Positions 1-10,378 are shown, counted from the first letter of the stretch. The stretch: 64,000 nt of DNA from Paenibacillus terrae (GCF_000943545.1 NZ_JTHP01000020.1:1-64000); one strand, 5' to 3'. The notes: a model not told the origin generated them from the sequence alone. Numbers and translations are program-made.

Positions 1-1
1 T

Positions 2-3000
2 GTGGTAGGAGCGGAGGAACAAGACACGAGGGACAGAGTAGAACAAAATCAAGCGGATGCAGCACAGGAGAAACTTGAGCTTTCTGATGGAACCGTTTCT
101 TTCACCCCGTCTGCTTCTGCGACAAACAGCGTCTATAACGCATTAATGATGAGCTTGGCGGCGGTGGATAACACGACGCTCGTCATTAATCCCGGAGAGA
201 CCTATGAATTTGAGAATATAGATACTGCTGGCAGAGCAGTAATCAGTAATGCATCAGCAAAAAATGATATTACTTATGACCTGGTCACTTATAAAGCAGA
301 TGGATCTATAAATGTAGCCTATCTGGATCACACTTCTGCTTCAACTGTGGTTCCAGGAGGAGGTTCTTCTTTTATAACGGCTACAGGATCAGGGCCTCTG
401 GTCATATCGGTTAAGCCCCAATTTACCTACAGCACCTCCGAGAATCCGGCACTGGAGCGCATTACTGTCTTTAAGGACGAGAGTTATCGCATTGTAAATG
501 AGGGGGCGGGCAGCCGTACCATTTTGCATAATGCTTCGAGCGCGGACAATCGCCTTTTTGACTATGCAAAATATAAGGAAGATGGAACTTTAGTCGCATC
601 CGGTCTTAATAGTATTGCTCACCCTACTTTTGCGGATGACGAAGAGCTGATTATTACAGGCTCCACTGCAAACGCGGTTAGCTTCGGATTTCCGTATGGA
701 AAATACAGTATAGAAAACACCGGAGAGCCGGCTTATGCACGGGTTACCTTAAATCAAGGAGAAAGCTACCAGTTTATCAATGTGGGAACCAGACTGGACA
801 CGATTGAGAGCGATGGGACAACCAAGGATAAGCTTGACTACGTTGTTTACCTGGCAAATGGAACGGAGTCTTCACGCGGTAGTGGCACTTCGGGGAAGCC
901 GCAGATTGGTGTGGACAGATACGCGGTCATTACTCAGGTCACTGCCAATCCGGTTACATACGGCGCTCCTTATCGTAACTTTATGGCCCGTCCTGTAGGC
1001 GGATATGCGATCAGCCGCGTCGAGTTTGAGGCAGGCAAGAGTTACATTTTCCATAATAACGGCACGCTGCTGAATCCGATCTACAATAACTCCAGAAAGG
1101 CTGGAAATTTGTTCGATTATGTTATCTATAAGCCGGATGGAACGGTATATACTTATGGTTTTAACAGTCAAGCAGGCCCTTTGATCCCGGCTTCGGGATA
1201 TGCCATTGTGACCGTGATTGGCCCGAGTCCCATTATCTTTGACTATACGGACGATTTTTCCTGGGAACCGAGCAGTGAACCTGCATTTTTACGCGTAACA
1301 CTGTCGAAGGGTGAAAGTTATGCTTATACGAATATTAGCGATCGTTATAGGAATCTGCACAGCACCGCCAAAACCGTTAAAGGTAAATTTGATGCGGTCC
1401 TGTATAAAGCGGATGGTACAGAGCAATCCAGGCGCAGTGATACAAGTACAGCCCCTCAGGTTGGTGCTGGAAAGACAGCTCTTCTTACGGTAACAGGTGA
1501 CACGCCGATTACATTCGGCGGTATTTATCGGAGCTTCCATGGTCAAGGAGATGATGGTGACCCACTTCAGGAAACGACTTTGCAGCCGTGGGATTCCTAT
1601 ATTTTTGAGAATCATGACAATACATCGCAAACGCTGCGTCGTAACAAAAGCAGTGGAAGCTCTAGATTTGATTTTGCCAGCTACAAGGGACTTAGGCTAC
1701 TCGCAGCCGATCATTTTAATACCTTGGCTGACCCGGAAATTATCGAGAATGGTGTTGGTATTGTAACGAATGTTTCGGATCGGCCTATCACCTTTAGCCA
1801 TAGCACTAAGGTAAAGGCTTTACTCAGCGCGCAAATGGCATTTTATCGGATTACGTTAAAGCAGGGAGAAAGCCGGAAATTTATCAACAGAAGTCCGAAT
1901 GCCAAGGCTTTGGACGTACTTTCTTCCACCGGGATGAAATGGAGTTACACTAACTATCTGGAAGATGGGACGATATACAGTCAAGCGATTGATACGACTC
2001 AGTTGCCACTAGTTCAGGCTGGCGGCTATGCCATCGTTACGACGGTATCGGAAATACCTGTGACTTTTGGAGCCATATGGGGGATATTCGATGTTGAGGC
2101 TGCCGAGGTACCGACAGGCAATCAGATTACCGTCAAGCAGGGAGAAAGCTATGTATTCAATAATACTGGCTCACAGGCTTCCTCGTTGACCACAGATGCT
2201 TCAAACGAAAGTCGCCTTTATGACTATCTCGAATATGGAGCAGGTAGCGGTGTGAATTCCAAGGTGGATGGAGCAGGAATGGATGCTTCTTTACCCAAAG
2301 TCTCACTTGGAGCTGGAGGTACGCTCGTTGTGACCGTCACTTCACCGCAAGCTGTGACCTTTTATTTCAACAATGAAATTAAAGCGGAGCCAAGCACAGA
2401 ACCGGCGTTATTAAAAACGTCTTTGTCCGGCGGAAAGCAGGAAGTATGGATCAATCGCGGAAGCGAGGCAGCCCCTGTCTTGACGAATGCAAAGACGGCT
2501 GGTGGAACGTATCAGTATACCGTTACGGATCAGGCTGGAAAAGTGATTCATGAACATAAAGAGGCGACAGATAATCTACAGCAAGTGCCAGGTAAAGCAA
2601 ACATTCATCTTGCTGTAGCAGCAGCTACTCCTGCTGTTAACTTTGGAGCGCCTTATCGTTTGTTTGCTATGAAAAATAACGATGACAGCAAGCTGGACGA
2701 GCTCATTGAACTCATAGAAAAAGAAGCTGACTTTACGGCAGGTCAGCAAGGGAAATATCGGTTTACGCCCAAAGAAGACGGAATGTACCGTTTTGCGGTG
2801 TGGGAAAAATCCAACGAAGCTGCGCAGCAGCCTATTGTAACCTTGTTTACCGACCCTGATTTTTCTAATCAGCTTGTCTCCTCAACAGAGCAAGCGCAAA
2901 TATATGGTTGGAATTTCACTGTTTTAGAGTATGAGATGAAGGCAGGACAAACCGTTTATGTAAAGCTGACAGAAGCCAATAGCGGCGCATTGCAAACCGT

Positions 3001-3169
3001 AATTAAGGCAGCACATATGGCGCTTGGCAAGGATACTTCATATGAATACGGCAAAGGGAACCGACTGAATAAAGTTATTTTTTCCACCGGAGATCAAATC
3101 GAGCTGCATTATGATTTAAACGGAAACGTCAGTATGCGGCTGAAAAAGGTATTTCCTTTTACAAATTAA
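2..3169 (+). CDS. Tandem-repeat protein upstream of the Rhs toxin (5' end outside the window)
   Basis: Open reading frame running in from the window edge. The GTG at base 2 has no visible ribosome binding site and no signal peptide follows, so the true start is probably upstream. The protein is almost entirely nine repeats of about 91-97 residues, each opening with a G-E-S-Y-x-F-x-N-like motif (near residues 63, 158, 252, 343, 435, 528, 620, 712 and 809), with a central Y-x-x-DG-T turn and a closing 'PVTFG-APY'-like strand. Spacing and composition suggest beta-sandwich units. The last ~45 residues resemble an Rhs/YD repeat (YEYGKGNRLNKVIF, YDLNGNV). It ends 14 bases before the Rhs gene, so the two are very likely co-transcribed. 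The family is not recognised. An exported adhesin, wall or shell partner of the Rhs protein is an inference from position. Confidence 0.75.
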   Translation: MVGAEEQDTRDRVEQNQADAAQEKLELSDGTVSFTPSASATNSVYNALMMSLAAVDNTTLVINPGETYEFENIDTAGRAVISNASAKNDITYDLVTYKADGSINVAYLDHTSASTVVPGGGSSFITATGSGPLVISVKPQFTYSTSENPALERITVFKDESYRIVNEGAGSRTILHNASSADNRLFDYAKYKEDGTLVASGLNSIAHPTFADDEELIITGSTANAVSFGFPYGKYSIENTGEPAYARVTLNQGESYQFINVGTRLDTIESDGTTKDKLDYVVYLANGTESSRGSGTSGKPQIGVDRYAVITQVTANPVTYGAPYRNFMARPVGGYAISRVEFEAGKSYIFHNNGTLLNPIYNNSRKAGNLFDYVIYKPDGTVYTYGFNSQAGPLIPASGYAIVTVIGPSPIIFDYTDDFSWEPSSEPAFLRVTLSKGESYAYTNISDRYRNLHSTAKTVKGKFDAVLYKADGTEQSRRSDTSTAPQVGAGKTALLTVTGDTPITFGGIYRSFHGQGDDGDPLQETTLQPWDSYIFENHDNTSQTLRRNKSSGSSRFDFASYKGLRLLAADHFNTLADPEIIENGVGIVTNVSDRPITFSHSTKVKALLSAQMAFYRITLKQGESRKFINRSPNAKALDVLSSTGMKWSYTNYLEDGTIYSQAIDTTQLPLVQAGGYAIVTTVSEIPVTFGAIWGIFDVEAAEVPTGNQITVKQGESYVFNNTGSQASSLTTDASNESRLYDYLEYGAGSGVNSKVDGAGMDASLPKVSLGAGGTLVVTVTSPQAVTFYFNNEIKAEPSTEPALLKTSLSGGKQEVWINRGSEAAPVLTNAKTAGGTYQYTVTDQAGKVIHEHKEATDNLQQVPGKANIHLAVAAATPAVNFGAPYRLFAMKNNDDSKLDELIELIEKEADFTAGQQGKYRFTPKEDGMYRFAVWEKSNEAAQQPIVTLFTDPDFSNQLVSSTEQAQIYGWNFTVLEYEMKAGQTVYVKLTEANSGALQTVIKAAHMALGKDTSYEYGKGNRLNKVIFSTGDQIELHYDLNGNVSMRLKKVFPFTN

Positions 3170-3183
3170 ATAGGGGTGAGCAT

Positions 3184-6100
3184 GTGTTTAAACGTTATAT
3201 TTGTAGTCTATTATGTGTGGCAATGTTGCTGGGTCCATGGAGTACATGGGCATATGGAGAAGAAGGGAAAGGAGAGGCTGCGGCTTCTCAGGCTTCTTCG
3301 TCTTCCACTCCACAGATTATTACCAGAGCGTGGCTTGCACAGCAAACCGGCAAGGATCAGGCTTGGGTCAATGCACAGTTATCCAAGGGCTATACTTTAT
3401 ATGATATTTATAAAGCATGGCAAAAAGATGGCGGGGAAAACTCATTACCGGAACAAAGTCCTGCCTTGTGGGTACAGCAAAATGGGCTTGAATTGAGCAC
3501 AAAAGCGAAGACGGAACCGCCCAAGGAATCGGCTGAACTCAAGGCGGGTGAAACGCCCGTTCAGGATGAAGTGGTGAATCCCAAACCGCTGGATCAGGAT
3601 GAGGAACCATCGCTGGTTCCTGAGACGACTAAGGCAGGTATACCATCCGTACCCAGCGTACATGATTCCGTGTATGCACCGATTCCAGAAGAAAACGGCC
3701 TGATCGGGCAGGCTTTACTTAAGCAAAGCTTGCTACAGGTATCTGCTGCAACAGATGTGTATGCTCCTTTGGATCAGGCGGCGCTTGCACAAAGCAGGTT
3801 AAGTGATGATGCTTCGCGTTATGGGCTGGATTACGGTGACAACAGTGTATCAACCGCTTCTGGTCAGCTTATCGTTCAAAATACGGACTTCGTGCTGCCG
3901 GGGTCATTGCCCTTTGCACTGACTCGTGTGTATAACAATTCATTGGCCAATAACCAGATTGGTGTGCAGCAAAATGAAGGGGTGTACACAAACACAAGTG
4001 CCATCCGCGAGGAGGAAGCAGCTTCTGGTCTGGGACGAGGCTGGAAATGGGATCTTCCTCATATGCAGAAACAGGACGGTAAACGGTATTTGTACATGCC
4101 GGGAACAGGCTCCTATGAACTGAAAAATGATTTGAAGCTTGAAGGATATGCATACAAAGATCTGAAGATCAGTACAGATCAAAGCGCAAGCGTGCAGGGA
4201 ATACGAAGTGAATACAAAATATCTGAGCTGAATGGAAACGACTATTATCTCGATCAGGACGGTTATTTGATTTTAATTCAGGATGCGTATAAGAATCGGG
4301 TGGAGTTTGACTATACAAGTTCTGGTGGAGCTAAGCTCATTCGTTCGATTCGAAATAATGATGGCAGAGAGCTTGACTTCACTTACAATGCCGGACAGCT
4401 TGTTGTTAAAGAGCAGGGCACAGACCATCAGTACACCTATCGTCAAAGTGGCGAGGGAAGCAACAAAGTGCTAACGGAAGTGCTGGATTCTCTTTCTCGA
4501 AGCACAAGCTATACGTATACCTTCATGGATGCTCCGTTTAATCTGGTAGCAGATGGTGAAGGGAAAACGGGAGCCTTACAGCCAAATGCAACCGCGCTGC
4601 TCACACGAATTGTACGACCTACTTCGTCCATGACAGACATTCGTTATGAAGCCTATAACAAGCAAATAGGCGTATACGGTACACAAGGCGTGTTTAAAGT
4701 GATTTCACGCGCAGATGTGTACAGTACAACGGCAGGTAACCGTTTTTTAAATCAAACCGATTTCACCTATTCGGGAGAAGATCTAGCCAGCTATGGCAAA
4801 AACGCTGAGTGGACGGTGGTTGCCAAAGGGACACGTACAGCGGAAACCACCCATTTCGGTAAAGTTTTTAGAGGAGATAACGCACCGGACAAGCTTGTTC
4901 TAAACAGCTATGATCAAGAGGGAGAATCCACCGGGTATCATGTAGACTATACGTATAAGGATGCCATGGACTGGAATTTACCTGTGCAAATGCGGGAGTC
5001 CTATACGGAGGGGGGTTCTTCATCCGAGCCTGTAACGACCTCCTATGACTACAATGAATATGGTCTTCCTTTGAAAATATCCCAAAGTACGGGATCGGAG
5101 ACGGTTCATACGTATAAAGCCTCTAATGAGCCTTTTTTCTGGGTACAACCTGTTCAGACGGTTAGCCAAATCAGTGAAGGAAAAACCGGAACGACAGTTC
5201 GAACCTATAAAGCAGAGGGCACATTGTATGAACTAAAAAACTATGAAGGTACAGAGCAAGGGAAGCTTTTATCCCACAGCTATACTTTTTACAATGCAAA
5301 AGGGAATGTAAGCGGCAAGAAGGTTCTCATTGACGACAGAAACTATACGGATGTTTCTATAGATTATAAATCTTCCTATGGTTCTCAGCTCCCAACAAGG
5401 CAGCTTTTGCCTAAAGGTGTTGAGTATACGTATGATTACTATCCGACCGGAGAAATCAAGTCCCAAACCGATGCCAAGCGCAAAACGGAGTCCTATGTGT
5501 ATGACGCATTGGGGCGTGTAACGAAGGTTACTTATCCGGATGGAACTCAAACCGTTGTGGTGTATAAGGATGATACGAACGATGTCACCGTCACCGGACC
5601 GGATGGCGTGAGCGCTGAAAGAATGTATAATCCATTCGGACAAATGCTCCAGCAGCAGGTGGGGGATGCGATTTACGGATATGGTTATGATGATCATGGA
5701 GATATGGTAGAAAGCACGGATGCGGAACAAGCCACCACTCGCTACGCCTACGATGCTTTTGGACGGCCTGTGAAGACGACCTATGCGGATGGAACAACAG
5801 ATACCGTGGCGTATCATGCGGTGGAACGTACCGTGACTCAGACGGATGCCTCTGGCTACCGTGTACGTGAAGTATCGGATGCTTTAGGTCGTGTGACTTC
5901 CACACAAGAAGCTGCAAATGGATCCTTTCAGCCGCTGGAATCTTTAGCTTACAATCATGCGGGTATGGTCACTAGCCGGACGGACGGTAACGGCCAACGT
6001 ATGACCTATGATTATGATGCTCTGGGACAAATGACTTCGGTCACAGATCCATCCGGACAGCAGGTTAGCTATATGTATGATCTGGCCGGAAATTTGAAGA

Positions 6101-8145
6101 CCGTTCAGTATCCTGATGGGCAAAAGAATGTGTATTCGTATGATGAGCTGGGCAGACGCATGTTGCTTGAGAAATCCAGTGGAGGAACGACCCTAAATAT
6201 TTACGATACGGATGGAAACATCACTCGTATGATGACAGGAAAATCGCAAGCGATCACCTTTGAATATAATACGGACGGGCTGGTTACGGAAGCGGCAGGA
6301 CCGGATTTTAAAACAAATTATACCTATGACCTTGTGGGACGCCGAACCAGCATGACAGATGGGCAGGGAACAACCTCCTATGCCTATGATCCAACAGATG
6401 GATCGTTGACCGGGCTGAAGTACCCGGACGGCACGCAAATCAGCTATGAATACAACAAGCAGTCTCGTACAGGTTATGTGCTGACCGATGCTTCCGGAAC
6501 GTCTATGCATGTCCAGTCCAAGCTGGATAGCCTGGGCCAAGTGACTCAAATGGACGTTAGCAGTGGAGCAGGGACAGCGGGCGTACAGAGTCTGGCAGGA
6601 GCGAGTGCTGCTGTGGGTGGATCACTGGATCGGATGACATTTGAGTATGCACCGAATGGGCTGCTGAAAGGTCAGTCCTCAAGCCGAGGGCTGAGTACGC
6701 GATTCAGCTATAACGGACTGGATTTGTCCGGGGTTACAGTAGAGCAAGGCGGTACGGCGCTGCACCAATTTGGTTATGAACGGGATGGGAATAAAAACAT
6801 CATCGGACGTACACAAAACGGAACCACGGATCAATTTGGATACGACCCGTCAAACCGAATAGCCAGCGAAGCCGCAGGTGAGAAGAACAAGACCTACGGC
6901 TACGATCCGAATGGAAACCGAAGCGCGGAAGGCAGCGGCAAAGTGTTCGGTATGACAAACGCCAGTTATGGCTATGATTCCGTCAGTCGTTTGACAAATG
7001 TGAGCGGTGAAGGCAAAGAGGTTAGTTATAGCTATAACGGAGACGGGCTGCTGTACGAGCGTACGGAGGGTGGCAAAACAACCCGGTATTACTACGATGA
7101 AGAAGCGAAGCTGATGGCGGAGGCTGAGGTCGAAGGTGGAACGCCGAAGATCACGTACGCTTATGTGTATGACTTGTCCGGTCAACTGTGGGCGAGACAA
7201 GACAAGGCCAGTGGACAGCTGCAATATTATCAGCTGAATGGCCACGGGGATGTGGTGGGCCTAAGTGACAGCACAGGCAAGGAGTTGAACAGCTACAGCT
7301 ATGACATTTGGGGCGGCCCGAAGACGGTGAAAGAGACCGTACCGAATGTGCTGCGCTATGCTGGCGAGTATTGGGACGACACGACCGGACTCCAGTATTT
7401 GCGGGCCCGCTGGTATGATCCGGGCACAGCCCGTTTTATGGGCGAGGATACGTATCAGGGGAATATTAGCGATCCGCAAAGCTTGAACTGGTATGCGTAT
7501 GTAGCCAATAATCCGTTGATTTATGTTGACCCAAGTGGGCATAAAGTTTGGCTAGTTCACGGTACTTTTGCTTATCCAAATACATGGAATAATAGTAAAA
7601 ATTACATTGAAAAGGAACTTTTTCATGAACCGATTGATACTCCGCGATGGAGCGGTAAGAATAACAATGGAGCCCGCGTTAAGGGGGCAGAAATTGTAGC
7701 GAATGAAATTTATAATTATCACAAAGCTCATCCAAAAGAACCTATACGGATTATGGGGCATAGCCATGGAGGTAATGTATCCATAATGGCAACTAATATT
7801 TTGGCTAAACGTGGGGTGCACGTTGATACTCTTATCACCATTGCGACACCAGTACGAGGGTATAAGCTGAAAACGGATGTAGGACAACATATCAATGTAT
7901 ATAACGATTATGATTTAGTACAAAAAGAACTTGGAGGGAGTATTTGGACTTTGGGGCAAGCGATGCGTACATTCAGTGGCGCTGAAAATGTTAAAGTTAA
8001 ATTATCTTCATATTTTTCTACACATCGAATTGAAGCCCATTCTGTAATGCATAATAATCCTAATACATTGGATAAATACGTAAAGCCACTTTTGTTACAA
8101 CATAATTTTTCTGAAGCAAGGTATAAAAATTCAATGAAAAACTGA
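3184..8145 (+). CDS. Secreted Rhs/YD-repeat polymorphic toxin with alpha/beta-hydrolase (lipase-like) C-terminal domain
   Basis: 1653 aa. GTG start preceded by GGGGTGAGC. Residues 1-25 form a signal peptide (basic MFKR, hydrophobic core, then AYG). A DUF6531-type segment near 215-260 precedes many YD repeats (YDxxGxxxxxxYPDGT), and the Rhs core ends near residue 1450 at NNPLIYVDPSGHK. The last ~200 residues are a distinct domain with an oxyanion-type 'LVHGTF', the nucleophile elbow G-H-S-H-G-G (Ser1527), acidic candidates Asp1575/1577 (YNDYD) and His1619. This is the layout of an alpha/beta hydrolase, probably a lipase or esterase. In known Rhs/WapA proteins the core encloses and delivers a variable C-terminal toxin; a membrane-lipid target here is inferred. 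The tip DNA is clearly more AT-rich than the core, suggesting acquisition. The immunity candidate follows after 81 bases. Confidence 0.88.
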   Translation: MFKRYICSLLCVAMLLGPWSTWAYGEEGKGEAAASQASSSSTPQIITRAWLAQQTGKDQAWVNAQLSKGYTLYDIYKAWQKDGGENSLPEQSPALWVQQNGLELSTKAKTEPPKESAELKAGETPVQDEVVNPKPLDQDEEPSLVPETTKAGIPSVPSVHDSVYAPIPEENGLIGQALLKQSLLQVSAATDVYAPLDQAALAQSRLSDDASRYGLDYGDNSVSTASGQLIVQNTDFVLPGSLPFALTRVYNNSLANNQIGVQQNEGVYTNTSAIREEEAASGLGRGWKWDLPHMQKQDGKRYLYMPGTGSYELKNDLKLEGYAYKDLKISTDQSASVQGIRSEYKISELNGNDYYLDQDGYLILIQDAYKNRVEFDYTSSGGAKLIRSIRNNDGRELDFTYNAGQLVVKEQGTDHQYTYRQSGEGSNKVLTEVLDSLSRSTSYTYTFMDAPFNLVADGEGKTGALQPNATALLTRIVRPTSSMTDIRYEAYNKQIGVYGTQGVFKVISRADVYSTTAGNRFLNQTDFTYSGEDLASYGKNAEWTVVAKGTRTAETTHFGKVFRGDNAPDKLVLNSYDQEGESTGYHVDYTYKDAMDWNLPVQMRESYTEGGSSSEPVTTSYDYNEYGLPLKISQSTGSETVHTYKASNEPFFWVQPVQTVSQISEGKTGTTVRTYKAEGTLYELKNYEGTEQGKLLSHSYTFYNAKGNVSGKKVLIDDRNYTDVSIDYKSSYGSQLPTRQLLPKGVEYTYDYYPTGEIKSQTDAKRKTESYVYDALGRVTKVTYPDGTQTVVVYKDDTNDVTVTGPDGVSAERMYNPFGQMLQQQVGDAIYGYGYDDHGDMVESTDAEQATTRYAYDAFGRPVKTTYADGTTDTVAYHAVERTVTQTDASGYRVREVSDALGRVTSTQEAANGSFQPLESLAYNHAGMVTSRTDGNGQRMTYDYDALGQMTSVTDPSGQQVSYMYDLAGNLKTVQYPDGQKNVYSYDELGRRMLLEKSSGGTTLNIYDTDGNITRMMTGKSQAITFEYNTDGLVTEAAGPDFKTNYTYDLVGRRTSMTDGQGTTSYAYDPTDGSLTGLKYPDGTQISYEYNKQSRTGYVLTDASGTSMHVQSKLDSLGQVTQMDVSSGAGTAGVQSLAGASAAVGGSLDRMTFEYAPNGLLKGQSSSRGLSTRFSYNGLDLSGVTVEQGGTALHQFGYERDGNKNIIGRTQNGTTDQFGYDPSNRIASEAAGEKNKTYGYDPNGNRSAEGSGKVFGMTNASYGYDSVSRLTNVSGEGKEVSYSYNGDGLLYERTEGGKTTRYYYDEEAKLMAEAEVEGGTPKITYAYVYDLSGQLWARQDKASGQLQYYQLNGHGDVVGLSDSTGKELNSYSYDIWGGPKTVKETVPNVLRYAGEYWDDTTGLQYLRARWYDPGTARFMGEDTYQGNISDPQSLNWYAYVANNPLIYVDPSGHKVWLVHGTFAYPNTWNNSKNYIEKELFHEPIDTPRWSGKNNNGARVKGAEIVANEIYNYHKAHPKEPIRIMGHSHGGNVSIMATNILAKRGVHVDTLITIATPVRGYKLKTDVGQHINVYNDYDLVQKELGGSIWTLGQAMRTFSGAENVKVKLSSYFSTHRIEAHSVMHNNPNTLDKYVKPLLLQHNFSEARYKNSMKN

Positions 8146-8226
8146 GCAACACATTAAACGGTAAGCGCTATTTAGATATGATATAAATTGAAAAGTAAAA
8201 AATCAAACATAGACAGGAGGGAGTAA

Positions 8227-8880
8227 ATGAGTAAAATGCCTATCTGGTTCAAAATCATATGGATGATACCTATTCTTATAAATATAGCGGCTTTCATATG
8301 GTTTATTCTAGGCTCAACAGGGGGCTTTCAACGTGGACATGATATCTTGGGGACAGCTGCATTGGTTTTATTTGGAGTTCCGTCAGTTATAATTGTATTA
8401 ATATCGTTAACGTATATCTGGCAGGGATGGGCACCATTTAGTGGAATAAAATATGTGGTGTCAGCAATATTGATGGCATCTTTACTGTTTTTTTCTTATT
8501 ATTTAGTAGATGGAACTCCCACTCGAGGATGGCTGTATGATAATGTTGATAGTGATCCAGTACGCTTAACTTCAGATCAAAAATATGAATATCGCATTGA
8601 TTTAATTAATCCTTTCCAGAGGAATAGTAGGGAACAATTGCACTTGAAAAATATTTCAACAGGAGAAGAAAAAAATATTGCTATTTCAATTAGAAAGGAA
8701 AATGAGGGCTATTCAGGTGGAGGTAGCGAGGACTGGGCTTGGGGTATTTTAAAACCGACAAATGTACCGAATCAATACGAGTTGTCTACACTGGACGAAC
8801 ATAATAATGGGAGGTATGGTATGGATCCCAGAGTTTTTCTAATTGATGTAGAGGCGGGGACTGCGCAAATATTGAAATAG
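8227..8880 (+). CDS. Candidate immunity protein: membrane-anchored, uncharacterised
   Basis: 217 aa, ATG start with a strong AGGAGGGAG site. Three hydrophobic segments (about residues 8-28, 40-64 and 75-93) are followed by a ~120-residue soluble domain rich in Asn, Glu and Tyr. No family is recognised. It lies directly downstream of the variable Rhs tip, shares its AT-rich composition, and is followed by a terminator, which is the usual place for the cognate immunity gene of an Rhs toxin. If the tip is a lipase acting at or outside the membrane, a membrane-tethered inhibitor fits. The immunity role is inferred from position only; a generic membrane protein carried as cargo is the alternative. 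Confidence 0.7.
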   Translation: MSKMPIWFKIIWMIPILINIAAFIWFILGSTGGFQRGHDILGTAALVLFGVPSVIIVLISLTYIWQGWAPFSGIKYVVSAILMASLLFFSYYLVDGTPTRGWLYDNVDSDPVRLTSDQKYEYRIDLINPFQRNSREQLHLKNISTGEEKNIAISIRKENEGYSGGGSEDWAWGILKPTNVPNQYELSTLDEHNNGRYGMDPRVFLIDVEAGTAQILK

Positions 8881-8896
8881 GATTTTTGAATATTTT

Positions 8897-8935
8897 ACCA
8901 CAATGCGATATAGTTTCGTGTTGTGGTCTTTTTTA
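8897..8935 (+). terminator. Rho-independent terminator after the toxin/immunity unit
   Basis: ACCACAA (8897-8903) pairs with TTGTGGT (8921-8927), followed by CTTTTTT. It closes the Rhs/immunity transcript and separates it from the silent cassette. Confidence 0.75.
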
Positions 8936-8987
8936 ATTATTAGTCCTTAATTGCGCTTACTTCATGCTATTGTAAATAAATATTATG

Positions 8988-10370
8988 GTGGGCTAATTAC
9001 CGAAGCAATGGGACCAGATTTTAAAACCAACTATACCTATGACGTGCGGGACGCAGAACCAGCGGAACGACCTCTTATGAGTATGATCCAGCAGATGGGT
9101 CGTTGGCCGGGCTGAAGTACCCAGATGGAATGCAAATACACTATGAGTACAACAAGCAGTCTCGTACGGGTTATGTGCTGGCGATGCTGCTGGTACGTCT
9201 ATGCACGTTCAATCGAAGCTGGACAGCTTGGGCCAAGTGAATCAAATGGACGTTAGCAGTGGAGCCGGGACAGCGGGCGTACAGAGTGTGGCAGGAGCGA
9301 CGGCTGCTGCGGGCGGATCATTGGATAGCATGACGTTTGAGTATGCACCAAATGGGCTGCTGAAAGGTCAGTCTTCCAGCCGAGGGTTGAGTACGCGATT
9401 CAGCTATAACGGACTGGACTTGTCCGGGGTTACGGTAGAGCAAGGCGGTACGGCATTGCACCAATTTGGGTATGAACGCGATGGGAATAAAAACATCATT
9501 GGACGTACACAAAACGGAATCACGGATTCATTTGGATACGACCCGTCCAACCGAATAGCCAGCGAAGCCGCAGGAGAGAAGAACAAGACCTACGGCTACG
9601 ATCCGAATGGAAACCGAAGCGCGGAAGGCAGCGGCAAGGTGTTCGGTATGACTAACGCCAGTTATGGCTATGATTCCGTCAGTCGTCTGACCCATGTGAG
9701 CGGTGAAGGCAAAGAGGTCGGATACAGCTATAACGGAGACGGGCTGCTGTACGAGCGTACGGAGGGTGGCAAAACGACCCGGTATTACTACGACGAAGAA
9801 GCGAAGCTGATGGCGGAAGCTGAGGTCGAAGGTGGAGCGGCGAAGATCACGTACGCTTACGTGTATGACTTGTCCGGTCAACTGTGGGCGAGACAAGACA
9901 AAGCCAGTGGACAGCTGCAATATTATCAGTTGAATGGCCACGGTGATGTAGTGGGCCTGAGTGATAGCTTGGGCAAGGAGCTGAACAGCTACAGCTACGA
10001 CATTTGGGGCGGCCCGAAGACGGTGAAAGAGACCGTACCGAATGTGCTGCGCTATGCTGGCGAGTATTGGGACGACACGACAGGGCTTCAGTATCTGAGA
10101 GCCCGCTGGTATGATCCGGGCGCAGCCCGTTTTATGGGCGAGGATACGTATCAGGGGAATATTAGCGATCCGCAAAGCTTGAACTGGTATGCGTATGTAG
10201 CCAATAATCCTCTCGGTTATGTAGACTCTAATGGGCATGAATTTATGCCTACGACTAAAGGAGGGATATTTTATACCAACCAGAAGACGATTATTCATTG
10301 TGAAAGAGTAGGGATGGGGACTTGCTGGAATGAGTTTAAAGCAGGAACTATTCAGGCATCCGCACTGTAG
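8988..10370 (+). pseudogene. Promoterless second copy of the Rhs core with a different tip (silent cassette, frameshifted)
   Basis: From about 8988 the DNA is homologous to 6275 onward of the intact Rhs gene, up to NNPLGYVDSNGHE at about 10240, roughly 1.25 kb. Over the ~345 residues readable from 9201 there are only about 16 substitutions. The 5' part is broken: bases are missing around 9045-9060 (GACGTGCGGGACGC against GACCTTGTGGGACGC in the intact gene), and one base is lost near 9181. The ATG at 9201 is simply an internal Met of the core, with no ribosome binding site. After the core only ~45 AT-rich residues follow (MPTTKGGIFYT...) before a stop at 10370, unrelated to the first tip. This matches the orphan Rhs tip cassettes known downstream of rhs genes. 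I infer that it is not expressed alone but can donate a tip by recombination. Confidence 0.8.
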
Positions 10371-10378
10371 CCAATTTC

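Noticed and set aside
1311-1766. Plus- and minus-strand frames inside the repeat protein
   Set aside because: Overlap the long repeat ORF and have no binding sites.
8155-8175. cre-like GGTAAGCGCTATTT before the immunity gene
   Set aside because: Too many mismatches, and located inside a transcript between toxin and immunity.
9201-9203. ATG as the true start of a short Rhs gene
   Set aside because: It corresponds to an internal Met of the intact Rhs core, and homology continues upstream through frameshifts.
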